Shown: piece after piece, positions 1 to 5,813 of the stretch
How positions within the stretch are numbered: the stretch's first letter is position 1
Layout of the letters: each line of letters begins with the position of its first letter
From: Pseudomonadota bacterium
Lineage (GTDB): Bacteria; Pseudomonadota; Alphaproteobacteria; Sphingomonadales; Sphingomonadaceae
NCBI GenBank assembly: GCA_030271565.1
Contig: JARXKR010000099.1
Coordinates: forward strand, 1-8,249
Reading direction: 5' to 3'
DNA length: 8,249 nucleotides
Translations under genes and position numbers: made by a program
Notes under the pieces: model-generated
Database searches by the model: none
Told to the model about the DNA's origin: nothing
Seen by the model: the letters and a program-made list of their open reading frames with translations, nothing else

Positions 1-1616
1 ACTTCGGACAGCGGGTTGGTCTGATCCATGAACTGCGACAGCTGCGACGAGCCGAAGAATTCGCGCACTGCGGCCACCGCCGGCTTGGCGTTGATCAGAT
101 CGTTGGGCATCACGGTCGAAACATCGACCGAGCTCATCCGTTCCTTGACCGCGCGTTCCATGCGGAGAAGGCCGACGCGGTACTGGTTTTCGAGCAGCTC
201 ACCGACCGAACGGACCCGGCGGTTGCCGAGGTTGTCGATGTCGTCGACGTCGCCCTTGCCGTCCTTGAGGTTCACCAGTTCCTTGACCACGGCGAGGATA
301 TCCTCGGTCCGCAGGGTGGTGACGGTGTCTTCGGCATCGAGCTGAAGCCGCATGTTGAGCTTGACCCGGCCCACGGCCGAGAGGTCATAGCGGTCGGCAT
401 CGAAGAACAGGCCTTCGAACAGCGCTTCGGCGGTTTCGCGCGTCGGCGGCTCGCCCGGACGCATGACGCGGTAGATATCGGCCAGCGCATGATCGCGATC
501 GGGGGCCTTGTCGGCCTTGAGCGTGTTGCGGATCCACGGCCCGGTTGAGATGTGATCGATGTCGAGCAGTTCGAGCTGATCGATCCCGGCCTTGTCGAGC
601 ATGTCGAGGTTTTCAGGGCTGACTTCGTCGCCCGTCTCGATCCAGATGCGCCCGGTGCTCTCGTCGATCAAATCGCGCGCAGCATAGCGTCCGAAGATTT
701 CCTCGGTCGGGATCAACAGTTCGGTCAGGCCATCCTTCTCCGCCTTGTTGGCGGCGCGCGGGCTGATCTTGGTGCCGTTTGCAAATATGATTTCGCCCGA
801 CTTGGCATCGACAATGTCGAAAGTCGGCTTCTGGCCGCGCCACTGGTCGGGCACGTAAGGCAAGCGCCAACCGCCATCTCCGCGCTTCCACTGCACGGTC
901 GAATAGAAGGTGTTGAGGATCGCTTCGTCGTCGAGCCCGAGCGCGTGGAGCAGCGCGGTGACCGGCAGCTTGCGCTTGCGATCGATCCGGACGTTGACGA
1001 TGTCCTTGGCGTCGAATTCGAAATCGAGCCACGAACCGCGATAAGGAATGACCCGCGCAGCGAACAGGTACTTGCCCGAAGAGTGGGTCTTGCCGCGATC
1101 ATGGTCGAACAGCACGCCCGGCGAACGGTGCATCTGGCTGACGATCACGCGTTCGGTGCCATTGATCACGAAGGTGCCGTTGTCGGTCATGAGCGGCATG
1201 TCGCCCATGTAAACGTCCTGCTCCTTGATATCGAGCACCGAGCGGGTCTCGGTTTCGGCGTCGACCTCGAACACGATCAAGCGCAGCGTGACCTTCATCG
1301 GCGCGGCATAAGTGATCCCGCGCTGGCGGCATTCGGTGGTGTCGTACTTGGGATCTTCCAGCACATAGTGCACGAAATCCAGTTCGCTGGTCCCGGCAAA
1401 GTCGCGGATCGGAAAGACCGAGCGCAGCGTCTTTTCCAGGCCCGAGACATAACCGATCGCCGGGTCCGAGCGCAGGAACTGCTCATAGCTTTCGCGCTGC
1501 ACCTCGATCAGGTTCGGCATCTTCACCACTTCATGGATGTCGCCGAAGATCTTGCGGATGCGCTTCTTCGCCGCGGCGCGCGCGACGGGGAGAAGGGGGG
1601 AAGCCTTTTTGGCCAT
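1..1616 (-). CDS. rpoB: DNA-directed RNA polymerase subunit beta, N-terminal 538 residues (cut by left edge)
   Basis: This is the beta subunit of RNA polymerase, which with beta' forms the catalytic core of transcription. The reading frame is open from an ATG at 1616 to the window edge and gives 538 full codons. It starts MAKKASPLLPVARAAAKKRI and contains the family hallmarks PNLIEVQRESYEQFL (about residues 35-49), YMGDMPLMTDNGTFVINGTE (about 130-150), SQMHRSPGVLFDHDRGKTH and FAARVIPYRGSWLDFEFD. The last residues read GSSQLSQFMDQTNPLSE (522-538), which is the start of the rifampicin-resistance cluster I. Residue 538 equals E. coli E523, so H526 and S531 lie outside the window. A GAGG about 12 nt before the ATG is a plausible, weak ribosome binding site. 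The remaining roughly 850 residues, and presumably rpoC, lie to the left. The long plus-strand frame at 552-1640 is only its antisense shadow. Confidence 0.98.
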   Translation of the reverse strand, partial: MAKKASPLLPVARAAAKKRIRKIFGDIHEVVKMPNLIEVQRESYEQFLRSDPAIGYVSGLEKTLRSVFPIRDFAGTSELDFVHYVLEDPKYDTTECRQRGITYAAPMKVTLRLIVFEVDAETETRSVLDIKEQDVYMGDMPLMTDNGTFVINGTERVIVSQMHRSPGVLFDHDRGKTHSSGKYLFAARVIPYRGSWLDFEFDAKDIVNVRIDRKRKLPVTALLHALGLDDEAILNTFYSTVQWKRGDGGWRLPYVPDQWRGQKPTFDIVDAKSGEIIFANGTKISPRAANKAEKDGLTELLIPTEEIFGRYAARDLIDESTGRIWIETGDEVSPENLDMLDKAGIDQLELLDIDHISTGPWIRNTLKADKAPDRDHALADIYRVMRPGEPPTRETAEALFEGLFFDADRYDLSAVGRVKLNMRLQLDAEDTVTTLRTEDILAVVKELVNLKDGKGDVDDIDNLGNRRVRSVGELLENQYRVGLLRMERAVKERMSSVDVSTVMPNDLINAKPAVAAVREFFGSSQLSQFMDQTNPLSE

Positions 1617-1848
1617 GGGAGGGTCGTGCCTCTTTGCTAGAGTGCCAGGCCAGAAACAGTCTGAGCCGGGCGAAAATGAATGCCACGCGCGGTGTGTGGC
1701 TCCGGCAGACGCAACAAAGGCCGCATGGCTATAGGCGCCCCGGAAAGGGGTGCCGCAGCCCGCAGCCTTGCGTCAGTCGGAAAACCCGCCGCTTCCTTTC
1801 GTGGAAGGTCCCCGCGCATGGACCCGCCTTGCTCGAAGCGCCGAGCGA
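1617..1848 (-). promoter_or_regulatory. Long structured 5' leader of rpoB
   Basis: About 230 nt separate the predicted transcription start (near 1848) from the rpoB ATG, and no credible gene lies in them. Several hairpins can be drawn. At 1734-1754 GGC-G-CCCC pairs with GGGG-T-GCC around a GGAAA loop. At 1792-1807 CTTCC pairs with GGAAG. At 1682-1700 there is a GCCAC/GTGGC stem. None is followed by a T-run on the minus strand, so I see no intrinsic attenuator. Whether the leader regulates anything is inference. Confidence 0.45.
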
Positions 1849-1854
1849 ACGCGG

Positions 1855-1883
1855 CATATAGGTTTAGGGTGTTGGATTGTCAA
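1855..1883 (-). promoter_or_regulatory. Sigma70-type promoter for rpoB
   Basis: On the minus strand a perfect -35 TTGACA (1878-1883) is followed by a 17-bp spacer and a -10 TATATG (1855-1860). The sequence around it is AT-richer than its surroundings. It starts only 22 bp after the vapC stop codon. It is the best promoter match in the window and gives rpoB its own start independent of rplJL. Confidence 0.75.
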
Positions 1884-1904
1884 ATCCTGTCGCGAAGTCT
1901 GAAT

Positions 1905-2297
1905 TCAGGCGATTACGACATCGGTTGCCCCAAAATCCGCTCCTTTGAACAGGAGCGGCTGGGTTCGCTCCATTGCCAGCGCATAGGAAAAGCAATCGCC
2001 GAAATTGAGACCGGCAGGATGGCCGGTTCCCTTGCCATAATGGAGATAGGCGGCGCGGGCGCGCTTGGCTTGGACTTCGGTGACGGGGGCGATGGTGATG
2101 GAAAAAATATTAAGCAGATCATCAAGCCGAGCTGACAAAGTTTCGTTGCCATTGCAGTCAACCACGATCCCGGCCTCAAGATAGCTCGCTGCCGATAGCT
2201 CAATCAGGTCTTTGGCATTGGCCAAAGCGGTCTGGAACCGTTCTGCGTCCGGTTCGCCCTTGAGGATGGCTATGATCGCCGAAGTGTCGACAATCAC
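1905..2297 (-). CDS. vapC: VapC-type PIN-domain toxin ribonuclease
   Basis: This 130-residue protein has the size and layout of a type II toxin of the VapC family. VapC proteins are Mg-dependent PIN-domain RNases that cleave tRNA or other RNA and are held inactive by VapB. It opens MIVDTSAIIAIL, the canonical first PIN motif with D4. It then has E41 in SYLEAGIV, D101 in LNFGDCFSYALA and D121 in FKGADFGATD, so all four metal-binding acidic residues are present and the toxin looks intact. The start is GTG at 2297, overlapping the vapB stop in a GTGA arrangement (4 nt), which implies translational coupling. The codon use is less GC-biased than in the neighbouring housekeeping genes, which fits horizontal acquisition. 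The RNA target cannot be read from the sequence. Confidence 0.93.
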   Translation of the reverse strand: MIVDTSAIIAILKGEPDAERFQTALANAKDLIELSAASYLEAGIVVDCNGNETLSARLDDLLNIFSITIAPVTEVQAKRARAAYLHYGKGTGHPAGLNFGDCFSYALAMERTQPLLFKGADFGATDVVIA

Positions 2298-2545
2298 TTG
2301 GGCATGCCCAATTCATCAAAAAGTATGTCGCCGTGATCCATCGATTTCCATGGCTCGAGCCACAACACAGCGCATTCCTCGCTGATCTCCCGCACACGGG
2401 CCAGCCGCTCTTCGCGAGTGAGTTCAAGCAAGCGCTTTTGCAGCGCTGCCGTAACTGCCTCGGTAACGGTTTCGCCGGTCCGCTGAACGATCTCGTCCAC
2501 TAGTGCGCGCGCTTTCCGGTTTTTGATATTGATCTGTATAGACAT
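2294..2545 (-). CDS. vapB: VapB-type antitoxin (Rv0623-like)
   Basis: This 83-residue protein directly precedes and overlaps vapC. It resembles the small VapB antitoxins of the Rv0623-like family. It has an N-terminal DNA-binding segment, MSIQINIKNRKARALVDEIV, and a middle helix rich in charge (about 36-58). Its acidic tail, DHGDILFDELGMPK, resembles the C-terminal strip with which such antitoxins wrap their toxin. I chose the ATG at 2545 because an AGG lies 7 nt upstream and the protein then begins with the family-typical N-terminus. The in-frame ATG at 2581 would start upstream of the predicted transcription start (about 2565). It is expected to neutralise VapC and to repress its own promoter with it. 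Confidence 0.9.
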   Translation of the reverse strand: MSIQINIKNRKARALVDEIVQRTGETVTEAVTAALQKRLLELTREERLARVREISEECAVLWLEPWKSMDHGDILFDELGMPK

Positions 2546-2547
2546 GG

Positions 2548-2572
2548 CAGAACCTAGTTTCGGAAAGTTCTG
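2548..2572. promoter_or_regulatory. Perfect inverted repeat, candidate VapB/VapBC operator
   Basis: CAGAAC (2548-2553) and GTTCTG (2567-2572) form a perfect inverted repeat with a 13-bp spacer, about two helical turns between arm centres. It covers the predicted vapB transcription start and abuts the -10 box. The spacer also contains the short palindrome TTTCGGAAA. Autorepression through such repeats is known for VapBC systems; that this is the site is inference from position. Confidence 0.55.
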
Positions 2573-2600
2573 TATTACCATTCTTAATAGCCGCCTTCAA
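2572..2600 (-). promoter_or_regulatory. Sigma70-type promoter for vapBC
   Basis: On the minus strand -35 TTGAAG (2595-2600) and -10 TAATAC (2572-2577) are separated by exactly 17 bp. The predicted start near 2565 gives a leader of about 20 nt before the vapB ATG. The spacer and surroundings are AT-rich against a GC-rich background. Confidence 0.65.
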
Positions 2601-2610
2601 GCGCGACCGC

Positions 2611-2650
2611 AAAAATCGAAAGGGCGGCGCTCCCCCCGGAAGTGCCGCCC
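2611..2650 (-). terminator. Intrinsic terminator after the methyltransferase gene
   Basis: A 10-bp stem (2622-2631 with 2641-2650, GGGCGGC core, one G-U pair) closes a 9-nt loop. Read on the minus strand it is followed by TTTCGATTTTT. It ends about 30 nt downstream of the methyltransferase stop and just before the vapBC promoter, so it insulates vapBC from that gene. Confidence 0.75.
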
Positions 2651-2680
2651 TCTCTCTTCGCCCCCACAGGGTGAAACTTG

Positions 2681-3322
2681 TCAGAACAGGCCGGGGATCA
2701 GCCGCCAGCGGGTCTGTTCCATCAGCACGCGGTAGGCCGGGTCTTGGCTCAACAGACGTTCCTCGGCGAGCAGGCGCAGAATCTGGGCCCACCAGCCGAT
2801 CGCATAGATTACGAGATTGAGCATCGTCGGCATCAGCATCAGCACACCGATGTGGACCAGCAGGTAGCCGGCATACATCGGGTGGCGCACGATCCGGTAG
2901 AGTCCGTCGGTCTTTATGCCGCGGTTGGCTGGTGCGATGCCGAAGCTGCGGCGCAGGAACATCTTGGCGGCGATCTGGACGACGTTGCCGATAATCGTCA
3001 GGCCGATGCCCAGTGGCACCAGCCATTGCAACGCTGCGGGAGCATCGGCGGGCTGGATCAGCAGCGGCGCATAGGTCGCGGTGATCGCCAGCAGCCAGTC
3101 ACCCAGCTTGAGCGAGATCGCTTGCGTAGGCCGGCGGATCAGCACGAAAATCACGACCGCAGTCTCGGCCACCATGATCAGCGGGGCAAACGGGTTGGTC
3201 GCGGTGAACACCCGCTTGGCCAGCAACAGCCACAAGATCACGATCGTCACCTGCTCGAACCGGTCGAGCCGCGCCGGGGTCAGCCAGCGGGGCGGGGCAA
3301 GAGCAGGGGTCACGGTGGTCAT
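2681..3322 (-). CDS. Membrane methyltransferase of the isoprenylcysteine carboxyl methyltransferase (ICMT/PEMT) superfamily
   Basis: The product is a 213-residue integral membrane protein with hydrophobic stretches at about 24-38, 45-62, 74-90, 99-118, 148-165 and 168-185. Its C-terminal third has the superfamily core. DGLYRIVRHPMYAGYLL (139-155) contains the RHPxY motif, and LAEERLLSQDPAYRVL (185-200) contains the EE pair that helps bind S-adenosylmethionine. Family members methylate small or lipid-linked acceptors at the membrane. Bacteria generally lack prenylated CaaX proteins, so the true substrate is unknown. The ATG at 3322 has no clear Shine-Dalgarno sequence. The gene is monocistronic: it is divergent from rplJ and is closed by its own terminator. 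Confidence 0.85.
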   Translation of the reverse strand: MTTVTPALAPPRWLTPARLDRFEQVTIVILWLLLAKRVFTATNPFAPLIMVAETAVVIFVLIRRPTQAISLKLGDWLLAITATYAPLLIQPADAPAALQWLVPLGIGLTIIGNVVQIAAKMFLRRSFGIAPANRGIKTDGLYRIVRHPMYAGYLLVHIGVLMLMPTMLNLVIYAIGWWAQILRLLAEERLLSQDPAYRVLMEQTRWRLIPGLF

Positions 3323-3349
3323 GAGAGCGGGATCGCAGCATATGGTTAA

Positions 3350-3370
3350 CTTTGCGTAAGCGCCGCAAAG
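3350..3370. repeat. Perfect 7-bp inverted repeat between the divergent methyltransferase and rplJ promoters
   Basis: CTTTGCG (3350-3356) and CGCAAAG (3364-3370) are exact inverted copies around a 7-nt centre. The repeat lies immediately upstream of the proposed rplJ -35 box and 28 bp before the methyltransferase ATG. It could be a regulator site or a chance palindrome; it has no T-run and is not a terminator. Confidence 0.4.
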
Positions 3371-3371
3371 C

Positions 3372-3399
3372 TTGACTCTGCTGCGCGCAGTGCTAGTGG
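3372..3399 (+). promoter_or_regulatory. Probable promoter of rplJ-rplL
   Basis: TTGACT (3372-3377) is followed after 16 bp by TAGTGG (3394-3399), preceded by TGC as in extended -10 elements. The -35 is good and the -10 weak. It is the only convincing -35 in the gap, and its place about 240 nt before the rplJ ATG suits a gene with a long leader. Confidence 0.5.
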
Positions 3400-3405
3400 C
3401 CCGCC

Positions 3406-3646
3406 CCGACCGGTGCGTTCGCGCGCCAGTCAGCCGTCCGAGACAGTTGCTGGAGGTTCCTCCTTAATTTGCAGCCTAGGCGGGGACAGAGATTTTGCGG
3501 GCTTGCGCTTCGGCGGGGCCCGGCACGGCGTTATCGGCGCCCTCCTTCCCCTTCGAACGGAACCGCCTGTGGTGCTTCGGCACTGCGGACAACGTAGCCG
3601 GTTGCCGGGGGGCCCACCTCCAGCAGCCATTTTGAAGGAGTTAGGC
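3406..3646 (+). promoter_or_regulatory. rplJ 5' leader, probable L10(L12) autoregulatory region
   Basis: About 240 nt with no gene precede rplJ. L10-L12 binding to the rplJ leader, which represses translation, is established in many bacteria, so a leader of this kind is expected here. The clearest structure is a hairpin at 3563-3588. Its inner stem is GTGC/GCAC capped by TTCG, and the outer stem CCGC/GCGG is joined to it through an asymmetric internal loop (CTGTG opposite T), the kind of feature found in L10 sites. AGGCGG (3478-3483) can pair with CCGCCT (3563-3568) as an alternative. GGAGG and CCTCC around 3452-3463 can form a small hairpin. I did not fit it to a covariance model. Confidence 0.5.
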
Positions 3647-4156
3647 ATGGATCGTTCGCAGAAAGCCGAATCGGTCGCATCGCTCAACGCGGTCTTCAAC
3701 GAGGTTGGGGTGGTGATCATCGCCCGCAACCTCGGCTTGACGGTGGCCCAGTCCACCGCCTTGCGCGGAAAGATTCGCGATGCCGGTGCATCGTACAAGG
3801 TGGCGAAGAACCGTCTTGCCAAGCTTGCCATCAAGGACACGGACTATGCCGGGATCGGTGACTTGTTCACCGGCCCGACCGCGATCGCCACTTCGGTCGA
3901 TCCGGTGGCTGCCGCCAAGGCAGTCGTGGAATTCGCCAAGACGAACGACAAGCTCGAAATCGTCGGCGGATCGATGGGTTCGCTGGTTCTGAACGCCGAA
4001 GGGGTCAAGGCACTCGCCGCGCTTCCTTCGCTCGATCAGCTCCGCGGGACCATCATCGGTCTGGTCCAGGCTCCGGCGACCAAGATCGCCCAGCTCGTCA
4101 CCGCTCCGGCGGCGAAGCTGGCGCGCGTCTTTGGCGCCTATGCCGAGGCAGCATAA
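3647..4156 (+). CDS. rplJ: 50S ribosomal protein L10
   Basis: L10 forms the base of the ribosomal stalk: its N-terminal domain binds 23S rRNA with L11 and its C-terminal helix carries L7/L12 dimers. The protein has 169 residues, a normal length. It shows YKVAKNRLAKLA (50-61), TGPTAIA (75-81), LPSLDQLRG (126-134) and an Ala-rich C-terminal helix (about 138-169). The ATG at 3647 is fixed by a strong GAAGGAG six nt upstream and by the family N-terminus MDRSQKAE; the frame is open further up to 3413, but that part is leader. rplL follows after 63 nt. L10 is likely also the repressor of its own operon through the leader. Confidence 0.97.
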   Translation: MDRSQKAESVASLNAVFNEVGVVIIARNLGLTVAQSTALRGKIRDAGASYKVAKNRLAKLAIKDTDYAGIGDLFTGPTAIATSVDPVAAAKAVVEFAKTNDKLEIVGGSMGSLVLNAEGVKALAALPSLDQLRGTIIGLVQAPATKIAQLVTAPAAKLARVFGAYAEAA

Positions 4157-4172
4157 CAAGACGTTTTGACGA

Positions 4173-4193
4173 TTTCCCCGGGACTTTCCCCGG
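4173..4193 (+). repeat. Tandem copy of TTTCCCCGG between rplJ and rplL
   Basis: TTTCCCCGG occurs at 4173-4181 and again at 4185-4193, with GAC between the copies, in the 63-nt rplJ-rplL gap. It ends 12 nt before the rplL ribosome binding site. It may be a simple local duplication; a role in setting the high L12 to L10 ratio is speculation. Confidence 0.35.
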
Positions 4194-4219
4194 ACCAACA
4201 TTTGCAGGAGTTAAACATC

Positions 4220-4588
4220 ATGGCCGATATCGCCAAACTGGTTGAAGAACTTTCGAAGCTGACCGTGCTTGAAGCCGCCGATCTGGCCAAGGCACTCGAA
4301 GAAGCATGGGGCGTCTCGGCTGCTGCCGCAGTTGCCGTTGCAGCCCCCGCCGCGGCTGCTGAAGCGGTCGAAGAGCAGACCGAATTCGACGTGATCCTGA
4401 CCGGCGACGGCGGCAACAAGATCGCTGTCATCAAGGAAGTCCGCGCGATCACGCAGCTCGGCCTGACCGAAGCCAAGGCGCTGGTCGAAGCCGCGCCGAA
4501 GGCGATCAAGGAAGGCGTCAAGAAGTCCGAAGCCGAAGAAATCAAGGCCAAGGTCACTGCTGCCGGCGGTACCGTCGAAATCAAGTAA
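4220..4588 (+). CDS. rplL: 50S ribosomal protein L7/L12
   Basis: L7/L12 is the multicopy stalk protein that recruits and activates the translational GTPases. The product is 122 residues, standard for the family. It has an N-terminal dimerisation and L10-binding part (1-30), an Ala/Pro/Glu hinge (about 34-52), and a globular C-terminal domain. That domain begins EFDVILTGDG and holds the factor-binding helices around IKEVRAITQLGLTEAKALVE (71-90). The start ATG at 4220 has GCAGGAG nine nt upstream. The mature N-terminus after Met removal would be Ala, not the Ser that RimL acetylates in E. coli. It is cotranscribed with rplJ and closed by a strong terminator. Confidence 0.98.
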   Translation: MADIAKLVEELSKLTVLEAADLAKALEEAWGVSAAAAVAVAAPAAAAEAVEEQTEFDVILTGDGGNKIAVIKEVRAITQLGLTEAKALVEAAPKAIKEGVKKSEAEEIKAKVTAAGGTVEIK

Positions 4589-4633
4589 GCAAACCAGTTT
4601 TCGCGGGTGTCTTGAAGCATTCGCGGGATGGGA

Positions 4634-4665
4634 GGGCGGGACCGCAAGGTTCCGCCCTTTTCGTT
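4634..4665 (+). terminator. Intrinsic terminator of the rplJ-rplL operon
   Basis: A 10-bp stem GGGCGGGACC / GGTTCCGCCC (4634-4643 with 4648-4657, one G-U pair) is capped by a GCAA tetraloop and followed by TTTTCGTTT. It lies 45 nt after the rplL stop. This means rpoB could not have been served by this operon even if the order were conserved. Confidence 0.9.
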
Positions 4666-4702
4666 TAGGCTTGATGGTTTTGTCTGTAAGTGGGAAGCGG
4701 CC

Positions 4703-5248
4703 ATGATGATTCCAAACCTGGGAACCGAACGCCTGATACTCAAGCCGTTGTGTCGGGAGGATATCGACGCAATCCAGCAAGTCTTCCCACAGTGGGAGAT
4801 CGTACGCTGGCTCGATGCAAGGGTTCCTTGGCCCTATCCTGAAGACGGCGCGCGCTCGTTCATCGAGCAAGTGGTGCTCCCCGCAGCGAAGGCTGGCACC
4901 GGCTGGCACTGGTCCATCCGTCGCCGCGCCGATCCCGCCATCCTGATCGGCGAGATTACTCTGCAGGATGTTCCTCGCAACAACCGCGGCTTCTGGATCG
5001 TGCCGGAATGGCAGCGGCATGGTTATGCTGGCGAAGCCGCCGATGCCGTGACACAGTTCTGGTTCGAAGTCCTCTGCAAGCCGGTACTTCACGTCCCGAA
5101 GGCAGCGGCAAATGTTGCGTCGCGACGGATATCCGAACGTCAGGGTATGCGAGTGATCGAGGTATTCAAGGGGCAGCTGGTTGGAGGCGAATATGATTTC
5201 GAACTCTGGGAGCTATTACGCGAAGTCTGGCTGGCGCGCCGCCAATAG
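4703..5248 (+). CDS. GNAT-family N-acetyltransferase (RimJ/RimL-like)
   Basis: GNAT enzymes transfer acetyl from acetyl-CoA to an amine; this one belongs to the RimJ/RimL-like (Acetyltransf_3) branch. It begins MMIPNLGTERLILKPLCRED, the typical TERLxL opening. It carries the acetyl-CoA pyrophosphate loop in QRHGYAGEA (104-112, pattern Q-x-x-G-x-A) and the downstream helix NVASRRISERQGMRVI (137-152). From 4703 the product has 181 residues, normal for the branch. GGGAAG at 4692-4697 fits the ATG at 4703 or the next ATG at 4706; an ATG at 4628 lies ahead of and inside the rplL terminator and was rejected. It follows rplL directly but beyond a terminator, so it needs its own promoter, which I could not identify. 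The substrate is unknown. Confidence 0.88.
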   Translation: MMIPNLGTERLILKPLCREDIDAIQQVFPQWEIVRWLDARVPWPYPEDGARSFIEQVVLPAAKAGTGWHWSIRRRADPAILIGEITLQDVPRNNRGFWIVPEWQRHGYAGEAADAVTQFWFEVLCKPVLHVPKAAANVASRRISERQGMRVIEVFKGQLVGGEYDFELWELLREVWLARRQ

Positions 5249-5316
5249 AAAAGAGTGCAGACGCGGAATTTTCCACCCCCAACGCCGTCCTTCGCGTGAA
5301 ACAATGAATGGCCGAA

Positions 5317-5757
5317 TTATTTCAGCGTTTTCAAGTACTCGATCACCGCCTTGCGCTTGGCTGGGTCGGTTTGGCCCATGTAGGTCATGCGGGTGCCGGG
5401 GACCACGCCCATCGGGTTGGTCAGATAGGTGTCGAGCGTCGCCTCGTCCCAGGTCTTGCCCGCAGCTTTCATCGCGTCGCTATAGGCAAATCCCGGAGCC
5501 ATTCCAGCCTTGCGCCCGAACACGCCCGCAAGACTGGGGCCGATCCCGTTCTGGCCGGGCGAGACCGCATGGCACGACATGCAGGGGACGAACGCGACCG
5601 GCTTGACTTCGGCTACTGCTGGAGCGCTGGTTTCGGCGGCCGGGGATGATGCCGCTCCGCTCGGTGCGCTCTGGTCCTTGGCTCCGCCGCAACCGGCGAG
5701 CGTGAAAGACAAAATTCCTGCTGCGATTGCACCGTACCGAACTCCATACCAAACCAT
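5317..5757 (-). CDS. Lipoprotein class I c-type cytochrome
   Basis: This is a 146-residue monohaem cytochrome c. The N-terminus is a lipoprotein signal: a hydrophobic stretch (about 8-20) ends in the lipobox LAGC with C23 as the acylated residue. An Ala/Ser/Pro-rich tether (about 27-52) then places the haem domain in the periplasm on a membrane. CMSCH (59-63) is the haem-binding motif. GTRMTYMG (121-128) supplies M124 as the likely sixth ligand, and the C-terminal helix KRKAVIEYLKTLK is typical. It resembles soluble c2/c552-type carriers and probably shuttles electrons to or from a respiratory complex. A near-perfect AAAGGAGG (5764-5771) sits 6 nt before the ATG. It lies 52 nt downstream of the PagL-like gene on the same strand. 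Confidence 0.93.
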   Translation of the reverse strand: MVWYGVRYGAIAAGILSFTLAGCGGAKDQSAPSGAASSPAAETSAPAVAEVKPVAFVPCMSCHAVSPGQNGIGPSLAGVFGRKAGMAPGFAYSDAMKAAGKTWDEATLDTYLTNPMGVVPGTRMTYMGQTDPAKRKAVIEYLKTLK

Positions 5758-5783
5758 TGTCTGCCTCCTTTAACCGCGACCAA

Positions 5784-5813
5784 GCCATAGGCCGCAGTGC
5801 TTTGGCGCGTCAA
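5784..5813 (-). promoter_or_regulatory. Possible promoter for the cytochrome gene
   Basis: On the minus strand TTGACG (5808-5813) overlaps the stop codon of the upstream PagL-like gene. It is followed after 18 bp by TATGGC (5784-5789), a weak -10. It would let the cytochrome be expressed apart from the upstream gene. The AAAGGAGG ribosome binding site lies just downstream. Confidence 0.4.

Noticed and set aside
3..53. RpoB residue T533 where E. coli has N518, as a possible rifampicin-resistance change
   Set aside because: Thr here is, as I recall, common in alphaproteobacterial RpoB, and the key positions Q513, D516 and S522 (E. coli numbering) are wild type.
552..1640. Open frame of 362 codons on the plus strand opposite rpoB
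   Set aside because: It is antisense to the well-supported rpoB frame, has no family resemblance, and long antisense frames are expected in GC-rich genes.
1640..1648. GAGTGCCAG near the rpoB start, like one arm of CIRCE
   Set aside because: The partner arm at 9-nt spacing is missing, so it is a half-site only and likely chance.
2678..3349. Open frame of 223 codons on the plus strand
   Set aside because: It is the antisense shadow of the membrane methyltransferase; the His/Gln/Arg-rich composition is typical of a shadow frame.
5249..5316. Terminator between the convergent GNAT and cytochrome genes
   Set aside because: Only a short ACGCG/CGCGT pairing with a loop of about 25 nt can be drawn and no T-run follows it on either strand.
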